In this document: positions 12,939 to 25,537 of the stretch, one piece after another
How positions within the stretch are numbered: the stretch's first letter is position 1
Layout of the letters: every line of letters begins with the position of its first letter
NCBI GenBank assembly: GCA_002794775.1
Contig: NBAY01000008.1
Coordinates: 744,001 to 808,000, forward strand
From: Porodaedalea pini
Taxonomy: Eukaryota; Basidiomycota; Agaricomycetes; Hymenochaetales; Hymenochaetaceae
DNA length: 64,000 nt
Direction: 5' to 3'
Notes under the pieces: model-generated
The model's input: the letters and a program-made list of their open reading frames with translations, nothing else
Databases searched by the model: none
What the model was told of the DNA's origin: nothing
Program-made: the position numbers and the translations under genes

Positions 12939-15900
12939 ATGTTCAACTCGGAGTCGCTCCCACCCCCGCAGAGGTCACTGCGCGTCAATATCAATGACTT
13001 GCTCAATCCCGTCCGGCCCTCTGGCACCGAGGTAGGCTCACCTACGAGCGTCCTCCATATCCCCTCCATTGCCTCGTCCGCGAATGTTAGCGCGCATACA
13101 CCCATGCTTCCGGGTTTTAATAGTCTTGGAGTCCTTCCCTTCGATCATCGTGACCGAGGCCAACTTGGCAGCCAACGTGGACCGGCAGTGCGGCTGAGCA
13201 CATCGAGCCCGCGGACGGAGCAGAACCATCCTCGGCGTGTGGACGAGCAACAATTCGTGGATCCGCGGCAGACCAGAGGCGCACACGAGACGACTCCCGA
13301 CGAGCAAGCGACGTTCAGCTTGCGGTCCGCGCAATGGATGCCGGCGCATGCGAATGCTGGGGGCTCGCGCCTAGCCCTCCCTCCGCTGCAGCCTGTCCGT
13401 GACTTCAAGGTTGAGCCTTGGCAGATGACCCCCCTTTCTGCGTCTCCGCGCGAGCGCCAGTACGCCGGAGGTACGTGATTACCTGTGCGCTACCTCCGCC
13501 CGATATAGAATCTGTACTGACATGATGCGTTTGCCTGTTGATCATTTCGTCTTTCGCTGATCGCGATTGCGTACCGTAGATGCCGTACCTGATTCTGTAA
13601 GTAGCACGAGCAGTAGCGCGCATAGTCGGCCGGTGCACCGCCCGTCCGTGACGCTGCCGTCACCTTCTCCGACGTCGTCATCCGCGAGCTCCCATGCGAT
13701 CTCACCCGTCTCCGGGTTCGCAGCGTCGCACCTGAACGCGGCGCCGACGGTGGCGATTCCACACAGCCCGTATGGACATCAGCAGCGGAGACCGCAACAG
13801 GCGAACTATCCTGCGCCGCCGGCTATGCTCGGCCCGCAGCAATACGCACATCATCCACATATGGCTGGGCGGCCACATCTGGTCCCTCTTGCCAAACCGT
13901 CATCTGTACATTCCCCTGTCAGGTTGTCCCCAGCGACTCCTCCTAAGAATGAATACAATGGTAAACATCCATTTTCATTTGACTTTGGTCTGCTGTTTTA
14001 TTTTTATGCGAATTTCCCCCGCATTTTTGTGTATTTTACGATCGCCGTGGCGCAGCGCGTTCCGCGAACCTTTACGCGTTGATTTGCACGGGAAATGCCG
14101 GAGATTAGCTCCTTCTTTATTTACCTTATCCGGCTGCTTACTTTAGCATTGCTCTTTGCTCACCTCGTTCGTCTCTGCAGCCTCCACCACCATGGGTGCC
14201 GTAGACCCATCCACCATGGGTAAGCTCATTTGACATTTGCAATTGCTGCTCCTGAACTAACTGCTCATGATGTGTAGACTCGCAGACGGCCGAGCGTGCA
14301 TCGGTGCGACTCGCGGCTCGCGGATCAAAAACGCCAACACCGACGTCGGCCCGCGATGAGTCTGCATTCGTCTTGCAACTCCATCCGACTGAACAACCTC
14401 AACAAAATGCGAGACACCCGAAACGCACGCACTCGAATGCGGACCTTAACAACGAGGGCGATGCGTCGTCAGTGCCACGTTCATCGTCGCTCTCTTCGTT
14501 GAGCTCCCTCGATTCGGTGGCGAGCTACAGTGGTGGACGTGCAGTCGAAGATGCGCCGAAAATGAAGAAGGGAAAGGTGAAGGCTGTGGCGCCACCCGCC
14601 GGTGAGTCCTTTATTCTTGATGGTTTTGTCACACCGTGTCTCGGCAGAGACGCGTTGGGCGCCTCCCAATTTAGGCAATGGCGCCGACTTCACTCCTTCG
14701 TCTTGCTCCTAATTTCAAAGACCAACATATGCTGACACTGTCGTCAATTTCTCTCGTAAAGATAATGCTGCTTCGAAGAAGGGAGGAAAGGCTTCGAAGA
14801 AGCGGAGTGGCTCGGAAGAGATTGTGAAAGGTACAGGCTCCAACGCTTCTAATGTTATTCACTTTTTCATCTCATGCCTATGCTGTTCTATCTGCTGCTT
14901 TGTGCTTGTATCCGTTATTTGGATGGCACTCTACGACCACTTCGCAAAGGTGCTGCAGGATCCGCAAAATCCTCGCGGAAAGATAAGGAGAAGGAGAAGG
15001 CGGCCGCACCTCGTAAGCTGTCCCAGTCCATGCAGATCCGGGATCTTTTGCTCAATTCTCGCCCTCAGCTTCGCATGGGTATACGAACGGACAGCTCCAG
15101 CCCCTTGACCCGCAAATAACTATGCGTCTTGGCTATGGCGTCGGCGTTGTGCCTGTCCGTGAGGGCATGCCCCTCTTCCCTTTTGGCTACGCTCCATATC
15201 CTGTGCCAATGCACATGCATCCGCTCGGCGTGCCAGTTGCAGTCGCTGCATCTCAGAACCAGCCTGTCAATGGGAAGTGGTATCCGGAGTTGCAGTACGC
15301 ACGGTGCATGTCTGCGCGTTACAAGACGGATCCATTCCCGCGCTGCGTGAGCTGCACGCGCCGCTGGGCAGGTGATACGTGCCGGTTCCAGAATATACGC
15401 ATTTTGCTTCGTGACTCGAATAAGACGTTATGGGCGGTGGGCTTCCAAGATCTGAGCGCGAAGGACCAGGGTGCGCAGATGGTGTATCCGGATCAATGGA
15501 ATGTGAAGCTGGAGAAGAGACATGTGGATAGGACGATGGTGAGTATAGGATTATTTGGACGCATGGCTGCATCAGCTGATTTATCGTGTCATCAATAGGA
15601 GACAGTGGCGCGATCACTCTTACCGCATTTGCAGAAGGAGCAAGCGCACCAGCAATTATGCAGTGTGGTGAAACGACAACGCGAGACGGACGTCCGAGCA
15701 ACTTGCGGTGGGTTTTTTTCGATCGAGAAACAATCTTCCGCTTTCTATGACCTTACTTACGTCGGACTTTAGATACCTGCATGACATCACTCTTCTCGAG
15801 CAGTTGGATGTGTCGACAGTGCGGGAGGGAGGCATGCGAGGAATGCTATGAGACTATCCGCCGGCTGACTGCTGAGCCGACCCCCGTGGCGAGTCCTGCG

Positions 15901-17636
15901 CCGAATGTGAAAGGGAAAGGTTCGGCGGCATCAGGAGCTGACCAGCGCACGATGAAGGAGCGCCATGCGCAGTCAAATCCGTTCTTCTTGTCTTGCAATC
16001 GAAAGGCAGAGCATGGCGTGCATACGTTTGTTCCAGTGACGCGATTTATAAAAGGCGAGCTGGAATACGCGGTGACAGAAATGGAGAGGCTCGTCAAGAA
16101 GGACGATGAATCTAGGCAAATGCAGGATGGCGGTGCGAGAGGAGGCGAAAGCTCCAATGAGCCTACGGAAGGTGGTTCGGACGGAGAGAACCGAGGAATC
16201 GAGAAGACCGCGATGGACGTTGATATCGCGCAAGCGCCTGGCCCGAGTTCGAGCGATGCTACGGAAATGAAGCGGACGAACGGAGATCTGATGGATGTCG
16301 TGGATGAATCATCTGCAGATCTATCGAAGAGTTTGACTCCCGAGCACTATAATGACGGCGTCTGCAGTCTCATCGAGAATCCCATCCCACCTCATTCCGA
16401 TATATCACTGTCTTCCTCTCTCTTACCGCCCATGTCTGCCACGCCTCTGCTAACGCCCACCTGGCCTGTGCCGTACTACACGGTGGAGACTCTTACTGAG
16501 CCGGTATTCGCGGCGCAATGGGCGCGCGGGACGCCGCTTGTCGTGACGGGCATGCTCGACCGCTTGAACCTCCGCTGGACGCCGGAGTACTTCATTAATA
16601 CGTATGGCGCGCAGCCGTGCATCATACTGGAGTGCCAGACAGATGCGAACAAGAAGGTAACCGTCGGCGAGTTCTTTACCTGCTTCGGCAAATATGAGGG
16701 CAGGACGGAGTGTTGGAAGCTGAAGGTGCGAAAACTCGATTACTTTGCTATACTTGTACGCTCACTGCTCGGTTGTAGGACTGGCCCCCATCGACGGACT
16801 TCAAGACGGCTTTCCCAGAGCTGTATGAGGACTTCAGTCGAGCCGTCCCTATACCCAACTACTCGCGACGAGATGGAACTTTAAACATCGCCTCTCACTT
16901 TCCTACTAACACGATTGCTCCTGACCTTGGACCGAAGATGTACAACGCCTATGCGTCGGCCGATTCACCTGGCAGCAAAGGTTCGACGCGCTTGCACATG
17001 GACATGGCGGATGCTGTCAACATCATGCTCCACGCCGAGTTGACCGCTGACGGTGCGCCTGGCTGTGCTGCCTGGGATATTTTCCGCGCGGAGGACTCGG
17101 GACACCTGCGCAACTTTTTCAAGAAGAACTTCAAGGGCCAGTACCAGAATGACCCGATTCATGCGCAGCAGTTCTATCTTGACCCGACGCTGCGTGCACA
17201 ACTGTTTGCGGAGTTCGGCGTGCGGAGTTTCCGTATCTATCAGCGGCCAGGCGAGGCGGTGTTTATCCCCGCGGGCTGTGCTCACCAGGTCTGCAACTTA
17301 GCGGACTGCATCAAGGTCGCGTGTGACTTTGTGAGCCCGGAGAATGTGGAACGGTGCGAGGCGCTGACGCGCGAGTTCCGCGCACAGAACCAGAGCCTTG
17401 TGTGGAAGGAGGATGTCTTGCAACTGCGCTCGATGATGTGGTTTGCATGGTTGTCGTGTCGGCAGCAACAGCAGAAGTGGAAAGCCGAAGAAGAGAGAGA
17501 CTTGGTCGAGGTCGCGGAGCAGGCCGCTACTTCCACTGACAGGCGTCAAGTGCAGAGAATGGGACCTGAAATCTTGGACTCCAGCGATAACGGACAGAAT
17601 CGCATGACTCAAACTGACTCTGGTCTTGTGCGCTAG
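12939..17636 (+). CDS. KDM3-like JmjC histone demethylase
   Basis: Ten exons (12939-13470, 13580-13960, 14181-14219, 14278-14601, 14762-14830, 14950-15012, 15069-15538, 15599-15707, 15773-16725, 16779-17636) join in frame to about 1265 residues. The N-terminal half is Ser/Pro/Gln-rich and disordered. A Cys-rich zinc-binding region follows (CVSCTRRWAGDTCRF, then CDTCMTS...CRQCGREACEECY), as in KDM3/JMJD1 proteins. The C-terminal JmjC domain has the Fe(II) ligands H-x-D in STRLHMDMADAVN and the distal His in PAGCAHQVCN, so all three metal ligands are present and it is probably active. By family it would remove H3K9 methyl groups in the nucleus using 2-oxoglutarate. The substrate is inferred from the family, not shown. 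Exons 3, 5 and 6 are short (39-69 bp). The long intron 13961-14180 is the least certain part. Confidence 0.85.
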
Positions 17637-18624
17637 TTTTCCCTAACCACCTTTCCTTTCCGTTTAATTATTTCTTGACCTTTCCATTTTTTTGCACGCT
17701 GAAGTTTAGAAGGCTTTCTGACTTCGGTTTCGTTTGTCCTCGCTGGATTTGGGCCCTTTTGTCGATATGTACCTCTAGGAAAATAGAAAGTGCTTTCGGA
17801 AACTTGTATCATATCTGCTCGTCATAGTTGTTTCTGGTTTCACATTGCTCCGTAAATCAAGGGAACTCTGCTTTGTACGTTTTATACTTGTACTGTAAAA
17901 TGGATATGTAAAAGTTTGTACAACACTTCCGTCCACCTGTTCAGCGGAAACGAACGTAGCTGATTAAGGACGCACGGTTGGAAAGTGGCGTATATTGGTT
18001 TCTTTCTTTTTTCCAAGAGGTATGTAAAATCCAAACAAAGCCAAACATCCGGCCTACAAAGAATCTCGGTTATTCGTATCCGAGTTACCACTCTCATCAG
18101 GCGTTTCAATCGTTTCACTTTAAAACACTCGCGAGAGCATCCTCTCTCCGGACTGACTTCAGCTCTCACGAAGCGCGCCGGGACCAACGCAGAAACGCAT
18201 TCCAGCAATACTTGCTTACCTTTGGAAGAAGTACATGCTGACTTTATCCCTGGCGTCGTGCACGGTTGATCCTTGTGAACAACACAAGTGCAGATGGATA
18301 GGGACGTCCTCTGATTGACAGCTGCCTGCTCGAATGCAGTCGTTACGAATGTCTTCATGCTGTGTCCTCATGCCTGTTAATCATCAAATTTTAGACGCTA
18401 TGCCCAGCCTCCTGCATTAGGGGCTGTAAAGCGCTGATGCACAGCCCATGTGTTTTGAATTCGAACATCAAGGCTGTAATCATAAAGCGTGCCTGCTTCG
18501 CTCTTTTGTTCTCTAGTATCGTTACACACACAGAGACTCTCTCTCTCTTCTCACAGGGCGCGCTCCTGCCCGTCTAATCGCAACGATCTTATTATCAAGC
18601 TCAAAGCATTACCAATCGTTCTTC
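17637..18624. other. Intergenic region
   Basis: The first part is T-rich and fits the 3' UTR of the demethylase gene. A 158-codon minus frame (18358-17882) and two plus frames overlap each other without recognisable motifs. The last 140 bp contain CT-rich runs typical of basidiomycete promoters, just before the next gene. Confidence 0.4.
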
Positions 18625-21497
18625 ATGAAGAGTATCTTCCGCGTGCGTGTGTCTCGGACCACTGCAATCAGTTCTGCGAGCACCATTGCCAGACTGACGA
18701 AGAACGTGTCTGAAGCTCTCGGTTTCGCACCGACAAAGGTTGCTGCGGAGATTGTCCTTCAGATACTGGATACGATCAAGGTATTCCCACTCCTCAGTTT
18801 GTCCTCAGTATCGGATATTCTAAATACAGCTTAGGTAGTGGACGAAAACGAGGAAGCGCGCATCAGGCTGATCAAGCGAGCCATTGACTTCCTGCTCCTA
18901 CTTCGAGAGCACTTCGATGATGGTAATGAAAATGTATCGCAGAGGCTGGCTGAGAAGACACAGGAGTTTGAAATGTAAACCTGTCTGCTTCTACTAGAGT
19001 ATTCCCCTCACCCGTGACTTCAAAGGATTCTACTTTCGATCCATGAAACTCTGAAACCAGTGAACAAGACAGGCTTCGTAGGACGAGCCGTTTGCAAAGA
19101 GAAAATCAAGAGCGACCTTGACGCGCATGCTGCTACCATTGAGTCTGAAATCCAAAAGCTGAACGTATGTGGTTAGTCGATGTTAATCCTCAAACGGGCA
19201 CTAAACTTCTAATGCAGTTCAGCTTGCAGCTGGGAACAAGCGTACTCTCACAGACTATTATCAACCGGATCAATCAGTTGCATCCTGGACCGTCAACAAA
19301 TGAAGCAGAAAGGCGAGCTTTAATGCTTCAAAATGGAGGCGAGGAAGAAGTTCAGGACGAGTTGCCGGAGGATCTGAGAAACGAGGTAGGTTATTTGAAG
19401 GCAATGAGCTCGTCGGATTGATATCTCTTGTCAAGTACGAGGAGGTTCGCATCTGCGACGTGCAGCTTATCCCTTCTGAAAATTTCACACGAAGTGCGAC
19501 CGTCACATTCTCCAACCTTACTTACGCGTCCGTCAAGGGTCAAAGACGGTTAATAAAGATCTTCGACGGCGATGACGACGATCAGAAAGAAGTAAGCTTT
19601 TTTTCTCATGACTAAATACTCTTCGCTCATCTGTAGTAGGAGTGGCTGAAAGAAGTCAAGTATTGGCACAGGCTGAAGTAAGTTCGTCTCGTAACTGTCA
19701 TTGATATGTACAGCTTATGCTGCATATGAGGCACGCGAACCTCCTTCAGATGCGCGGTTTTTCTAGGAAAACGAGTGCACATCTATTTGTTATTTTCGAA
19801 AACGGTGATTATCCTTATACACTTGTTATCATCGAAAGACTAAAATGATTTCGGAGTAGCTCAAGCCAGATGCCTCGCTACCTATATCCTAGATGCCCTC
19901 AACAATCCAGATGTTCCTTCGACTGCAGCCAAGCTCGCGAATATGGTAAGTGTCTCGCTCCTCTTTTTGCCTAGTATGTCCTCATCCACCCACCCTCCCC
20001 TTCCGGTGCGGTAAGTTTAATGTTGCTATGGTGAGTCTATTCCTCCCACCGGATAATGCGGTGAAATGAATTTCTGCAGTCAGCAATACAACATATTGCA
20101 AGGCAACTTCATGTGAACGAAGCCACATCCGTACTTGTTGCAGAGGTAGAGATCTACATCTATCATAATACCTTCATTTTGATCGGAGTTTCTCGATAAT
20201 CAGGGAGCAACGTTTGCACTAGATTCAGGCGACAACCTTATAATGGCGATGAACCCGCTGAGGCTCGAGGGAACCGGCAGTCGGTCTCTTTGCGACACAC
20301 TGCAGTATCTGCTTTACCCTCCATTGGTATTGAGTCCCTTTTGTTTCTTCAGATGTACTGCTGAGCATTGTCTAGGACTCCCGGGAAGTGGATAGTTACT
20401 TCACGCGTTTGAAAGCCTCCAGCCATTCTCTCGGTGTTCCGATTATTAGCATGAAACAGACAAGGGCCGCTGTTTATACTTTCTTACTCGAAAGTTATAC
20501 TCTAGTCGAAGATAAAGATCCAGTCTTCCTAATGCCAAAGACGGAAAGCTCAGACCGAAGTCAACCGGTATTATCTGCATTCATTGATTACTGGCTCGAC
20601 GTCAAAGTCGGAGATTACGGTATCTTTGGTCCCGGACAGGAAGAAGAATTTTCATTCCAGGCTCATGGGAATGCTGCAAATAACAGTTTCGGCATCATGG
20701 GTGCTGGGTCCAAATCGAATCTCTATAATTTCATGACCGGAAAATGTGCCCCCAAAGTTCAGGATTCTCCATTAGTGTGAGTTGGCTATTTACTATCATA
20801 GCACTATCTAACACCACTATTTAGGTGGAGCCTGGATTTGAACGAAACACAACTGCGAGGCTACTCTGATGCTGTTGTGGGCTGGCACCATGAACAAGAA
20901 TTGACAGATGTTCCTCGAGCCATGCAGTCCCTCGTCAACAATGTCGTTTTGCCACCACATGTTGACGGCTTTGAAGAACTCATACTCGGTTTGTACCAGA
21001 TTGGAGCTTCTCTAACAGAATCAATACTTACAGAAGTTCAATATAGTCATGAGGGTAGCCGACCGCAAGATTTACCGGTTTTCGATCCCAGGAACAGTGC
21101 AGCGTGAACATCATGCCGAAGATGCTACACAGACAGGCGTCGATGAGTCTAGCCCCCTTCCCAATATCTATGTGATGGCGCCCAATTCGGAGAACGATGA
21201 ACTTCAAATCTCCTCATGCCATCCAAAATCTTGCCCTCCAATATGCGACCATTGGGACCCCCGGGTCATTTACCAAGGGAAAACCAGGTATGTAGAACCT
21301 GCCCTTGCCAGCTAGCGAAGTCTTCTCACCCAGCCAAAAGGCAACGCAAGATTGTATACTATATCCAACTCAGGAGAGAGGACGTTGTCAAACGATCTGC
21401 TTTCATACCCGCGACCAGAGGGAACCGACGGGCGAGTTACAGCATGGGGCCTATTATACGAAGAAGTCGCTGGTCGAAATGGTTTTGTTGCGGGTAA
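18625..21497 (+). CDS. Putative MLKL-like protein: helical bundle plus degenerate kinase-like region
   Basis: My model has about 16 exons and some 700 residues: 18625-18780, 18835-18974, 19026-19164, 19218-19385, 19436-19591, 19640-19677, 19731-19804, 19857-19945, perhaps a 15-bp exon near 20020, 20080-20145, 20204-20326, 20376-20776, 20825-20988, 21034-21054, 21092-21287 and 21341-21497. All joins keep frame. The first 150 or so residues are amphipathic helices, with ILQILDTIKVVDENEEA, RAIDFLLLLREHFDDG, then FEMILLSIHETLKP, in the pattern of the MLKL/Cbl-type N-terminal bundle common in Agaricomycetes. A middle region resembles a kinase N-lobe: LIKIFDGD would carry the VAIK lysine, and EVKYWHRLKHANLL the alpha-C helix. 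HRD and DFG motifs are not clear, so it may be a pseudokinase. The tail is basic and ends WSKWFCCG, a possible lipidation site. Assignment is by pattern only. The start could be further upstream. Confidence 0.5.
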
Positions 21498-21741
21498 AAC
21501 AGGGTTATTGTTAGGTGTAAGACCGTAGTGTGGCACGGAAGCGTTGTCGAGTAAATATCCATGGTTGTCTTTCATAAATTAGCCTTTCACCGATGCAACC
21601 TAAACTCATACGATAGACAGGGAATCCGTTCAAAGCAACGATAGGCAACCTATCGCGCAAGGATCTGACCTAATCAACGTAGCAGACAGCATGTATCATG
21701 CGGACGCATGGTCGTTGTTCTTGTTGGTGACTGGGAGCATT

Positions 21742-22655
21742 GATACACGTACACCTGCGAGGCCATTCTGATACTGATGTGGGCTGGCATTATGAGCAAG
21801 AATTGATAGATGCTCTTCAGGCCATGCCTTTCCTTGTCAACAGCGTTCCTCTGCTACCACATGTTGACAATGAGTTCTTCAGGGCTGTCTGTTTGTACTA
21901 CATTAAGACTTATTTAATAAAATGGATGATGACAGGAGTTTGCTATAGTCATAAGGGTAATCAACTACAAGGATTGCGGACTCTCGTTCCAAGAAAAGGC
22001 ATCGAACGAACCTCACATCGAAGATGCTCCGCAGATAAGTGTTGATACAACTAGCGCTTTCCAATTATCTATGCGATGGAGCCTGCCGCATTGAAGGATG
22101 AAGTCGAATTTTCCCTGTGTCCTCCACAGGTCTGTTCTCCAACATGCAAGTACCGGGCTACCCAGATTATCTACCAAGCGAAATTCGAGTATGTAAAAAT
22201 CCATATCCTTGCCCAGTCAATCATGACTTCTCACCCATCTGAAAGTCAATAGAACCACATATATCATATCCAACTCAGGAAAGAGGATATCATAGAGCGA
22301 TTCAGTTCAGTTCCTGCGATCACAGGGAAGCAGCGAGCGAAATATATCATAGGGCCTATCGTACGGAGCAATCGTTGGGAGGGGTTCTACTGGAGCTTGT
22401 TGTGCAGCGTAACGAGCCGTGGTGTGAAGTGAAGAAGTTCTTAAACGAATATCCATAGTGGTTGGTCGCAATATATTCTTCACCGATTTCGGGAGTGAAA
22501 CCTGATGTAGCCTTAACTCTGTGCGATAGACAAACAACCCGTTGAAAAAGGCGACAAGCCAGAGTATCATGCAAAAACCAGATTGAATCGACGTAGTAGA
22601 GCGGCGGCACGGCCGATGTTCCCGTCGGTGACTGCGTGAGCATTGGTACACGAAA
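21742..22655 (+). pseudogene. Decayed tandem copy of the 3' end of the preceding gene
   Basis: The stretch repeats 20835-21741 of the MLKL-like gene at moderate identity. LRGHSDTDVGWHYEQEL matches LRGYSDAVVGWHHEQEL; the 45-bp intron and the next intron are recognisable at the same spots; and the 3' part again encodes a GPI(V/I)RxxRW-like end. The copy has several stops and frameshifts after the first segment. The similarity continues past the stop codon into the non-coding flank (GAATATCCAT and GTGAC(T/G) phrases), and both units end near GCATTG(A/G)TACACG, so this was a tandem DNA duplication of about 0.9 kb. Confidence 0.7.
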
Positions 22656-23617
22656 AAGTGCTATGGGATGGGATGGCAGGGGGAAGTTTAGACAACTCAG
22701 TAATTAGCGAGTGTGAGATCGGGGGAGGTGATGAACTGTTCGTACGTATGTATATACGTACCAAAAATGTAGTGCACCTTTCGTACTTGAACTTGCGCGC
22801 ATATTCCAAAAAAGATTCTTCCGAATCCGGAGGACGAAATTTGCCCGTGTGCAGAGGGGAGCTAGTATCATCTAGAGCCTTGGCATTGCTATGACAGGAT
22901 GACCACGGCACAGATGACTCTCCGCCACCATGCTTGTGCAACAGTTAAGGAAGAGCGACCTATGAGCAAATGCTTACACCGGCCTTCCTCCCTCCCTTCC
23001 CTTCTCTCCATTATTTGTTTTCAAAAAAGAAGAAAGTTAAATTGATCGCACCTAAACCAAGGGAAAACAGAGACCTTGAATTTTCAACGAGTTATCTTCT
23101 GGACAAGTTCTGCTGAATGCGTTAGACAAGATTACGGGCTATGTATCACCAGCGCCTTGTATTTACAGGAGGGACAAAGCATGTATTGAAGTTCTTGATC
23201 CTTGAAAGTCGGCAATCGTGGACCTGAATCGTCCTACAAAGCTGCCACTGCCATTGTACTAAGAAAATCTCTGACCCTGAATTTCAGAGCTAGTCGACAG
23301 ATCCTGTTGAAGTCCTTTGAGGGAGTGTGAGACTTAGAGCAGAGACACAGCAATCCCGAACTCGGGATTCCGGTTTCTTTTCAATTTCCAGGACTGAGAG
23401 ATGGAGTATGATGATACTATGAACACGCCAGCGGCCAAATCTGGAAGCCGTTGTTTTACTGATTCAATGCACGTGATGCGCTTACAGCCTCGACGCGGTG
23501 TCGTGTAGCTTGCTTATAGACCGCGATGTAGATGATAGTCCCCAGCCTCCCTTTGTCTACAGATAGCCCCGTCCTTCGCGACGAAGGACGCTGTATCCAA
23601 AATCTAGTGTCGGCATC
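22656..23617. other. Intergenic region
   Basis: No gene can be supported. A minus-strand frame at 22941-22567 overlaps the duplicated flank and has no motif. The right end is the F-box gene promoter. Confidence 0.4.
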
Positions 23618-25213
23618 ATGATCAGTGCGCGCATCGACCTAGCTTCCGTTGACGTCCTCCAGTCCGTGCTTGGGCGTCTAAAGAATGTTGACAGTGTCGA
23701 TGTCGACCTGACGGACGATATTTGGGGCTGCGTCGTATACGAGCAGAGCTCGTGAGTCTACAATAATTCATACGCTGTCAGGGGCTAAACAGAAGTCGAT
23801 AGTTATCTGGAAAATGATGTTCAGTTCCTCGAGGCACGGCACACGCTATACCAGCTCCGAGAATCGCATCGCACGCTCTCAGTCCTGCTCGCCTCTCTAG
23901 AACGCACACTCACGTCCCTTCGCGGTGCAACGTATCCTGCGCTCCTTGCGCATGGCATCAAGCACCTCCCGGACGAGCTCCTCGCGCACGTCTTTACGCT
24001 CTCTGCCGCCTCTAGCTGGCAGTCCGCCCGGAGCCTCTCAAGTGTCTCGCGGCGTTTTCGCTCCATCGCCTTGGCAACGCCGCGCCTCTGGGCAACGCTT
24101 CCATCTCCCCGCGTAGATGAAGCGGGGCGAGCGGCTATGACTCGGTGGCTCACGTTGAGTAAGAATGTCGGGCTCGCCGTGGAGCTTCCTCTGTTGATTA
24201 CCGAAGACAATGAGCCGAACCCTGATTGGGACGACGCGCTGGGGATGCTGATGGCACACAAGCACCGCTGGCAGCACCTGACCATGGACTTCGCAGCGAT
24301 CAAGTATGGGGTGGACGACGAGCTTGAGGTGGAGACGCTGTCGAATCTCGAGTTCCCCGAAGCAATGCTCGATGCGGTTGAGTCGCTCTGCGTCGGTGAC
24401 TCCCCGCATCGGTACGAATGGGCCGAGTACGGAACGGACTACGATTATTACGATGATGCGAGTTCGGAGTTCTACGCAAGCTGGAAGTTCCCTCGTCTGA
24501 AGAGCCTGACGTCTGAGATGCACATCCCTCCTCCGGGAGTCTTTCCCGCGCTCACCGAATTCTCGCTCGACCTCTCTATCCACGACGAACCGGAACCGTT
24601 CCTAGACGACCCGAACCCTCAGCCCCTGCTTGATGCTCTCGTCGACTTTCTGAACAGCGTGCCCGCACTGCAGTGCCTAAAGTTTGTCGCAGGCGAGTAC
24701 TCATATACGCCACCGCAGCTCGTCGCGACTTTGCCCTCTCTCACCACATTCCGTATGGAGAACCGCTACGAGCACCCAGAGTCCCTGCGCCTCATGCGCA
24801 ACGTTGCACACGCGCTGCGCATGCCCGCCGTCGAGGACATCGCGCTCTGTGTGTACACGACGTACACATCCGAGCTCACAGGCGACGAGGGCGCACAGTG
24901 GCTGTCGGACTTGTTACCAGACTGCCAGGGGTTTGAACGGCTGAAGCGCCTCGCGTTGGAGTATACTGTGGCAAGTGATGTCGGGTCTGCGGTACTGAAG
25001 CATAAGCATATATCGCAGTTTCCAGCGCTGGAGGAGCTCGAGGTGTTCACGTCGAGTGCGCCTAGCATCAACGAGATAAGGGCGAAGGAGATTAGGAAGA
25101 AAGCGCCGGTGGGACGCATCCGGTTTTGCGACCTTCATCAGGGCCATGAGACTGCGGTGCGCGAGTATGTGTTCGGGGACGAGAGCCTGAACGTACGCTC
25201 ATTCTTTGAATGA
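23618..25213 (+). CDS. F-box protein with LRR-like repeats (first)
   Basis: Two exons (23618-23751 and 23803-25213) give 514 residues. An amphipathic N-terminal helix (ENDVQFLEARHTLYQL and following) precedes an F-box, HLPDELLAHVFTLSAASSW...SLSSVSRRFRSIALATP, with the usual L-P-x-E-(L/I) start and the W-containing end (PRLWATL). The rest has repeated hydrophobic strand-turn segments in the manner of irregular leucine-rich repeats. Such proteins act as SCF ubiquitin ligase receptors through Skp1; the target cannot be told. The acceptor was chosen so that EQSSYLENDV reads in frame; the AG ten bases upstream would give a stop. The frame starting at 24071 uses TTG and is only part of this exon. 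Confidence 0.8.
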
Positions 25214-25537
25214 TCTCTAGCTTTTTTTTTCTCTTTTCTGAAAAGTTGCTGTGTTTATTTTTCTTGTTTGCTTTGAGTATCCTTGCTTTGCTTTGCTATC
25301 GTTGTTGCTATCGCTCGTCGCTGCTGTTGTCTTGCTGTCGTCTATCGCTGTCATTGTTGTCCTCGATGCTGTCCTGCTTTCCAATTTGCTGTCAAATCCT
25401 AGTATTAGTGCTATAATGAGCGGATATACAGTATGTCATCTAGATGGGTGTAATTATGATGAAAATCGAAGCAATAAATAAGAAAAAGAACATCTCATCT
25501 ACTCAGCGCTGCATCTATCCAAACACCCTTGTCCAAT
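25214..25537. other. Convergent 3' region, pyrimidine-rich
   Basis: Non-coding sequence between two convergent stop codons. Positions about 25220-25390 are a low-complexity T/CTG-rich stretch (repeats of GCTTT, then GTTGTC- and CTGTC-like words) that fits a 3' UTR. No gene or structured RNA is recognised. Confidence 0.5.

Noticed and set aside
17882..18358. 158-codon minus-strand ORF downstream of the demethylase gene
   Set aside because: No motif or family is seen and it overlaps two plus frames in a probable UTR/promoter region.
24071..25213. Separate gene starting at 24071
   Set aside because: It would begin with TTG; the frame is simply the inside of the second exon of the F-box gene, and the F-box lies upstream.
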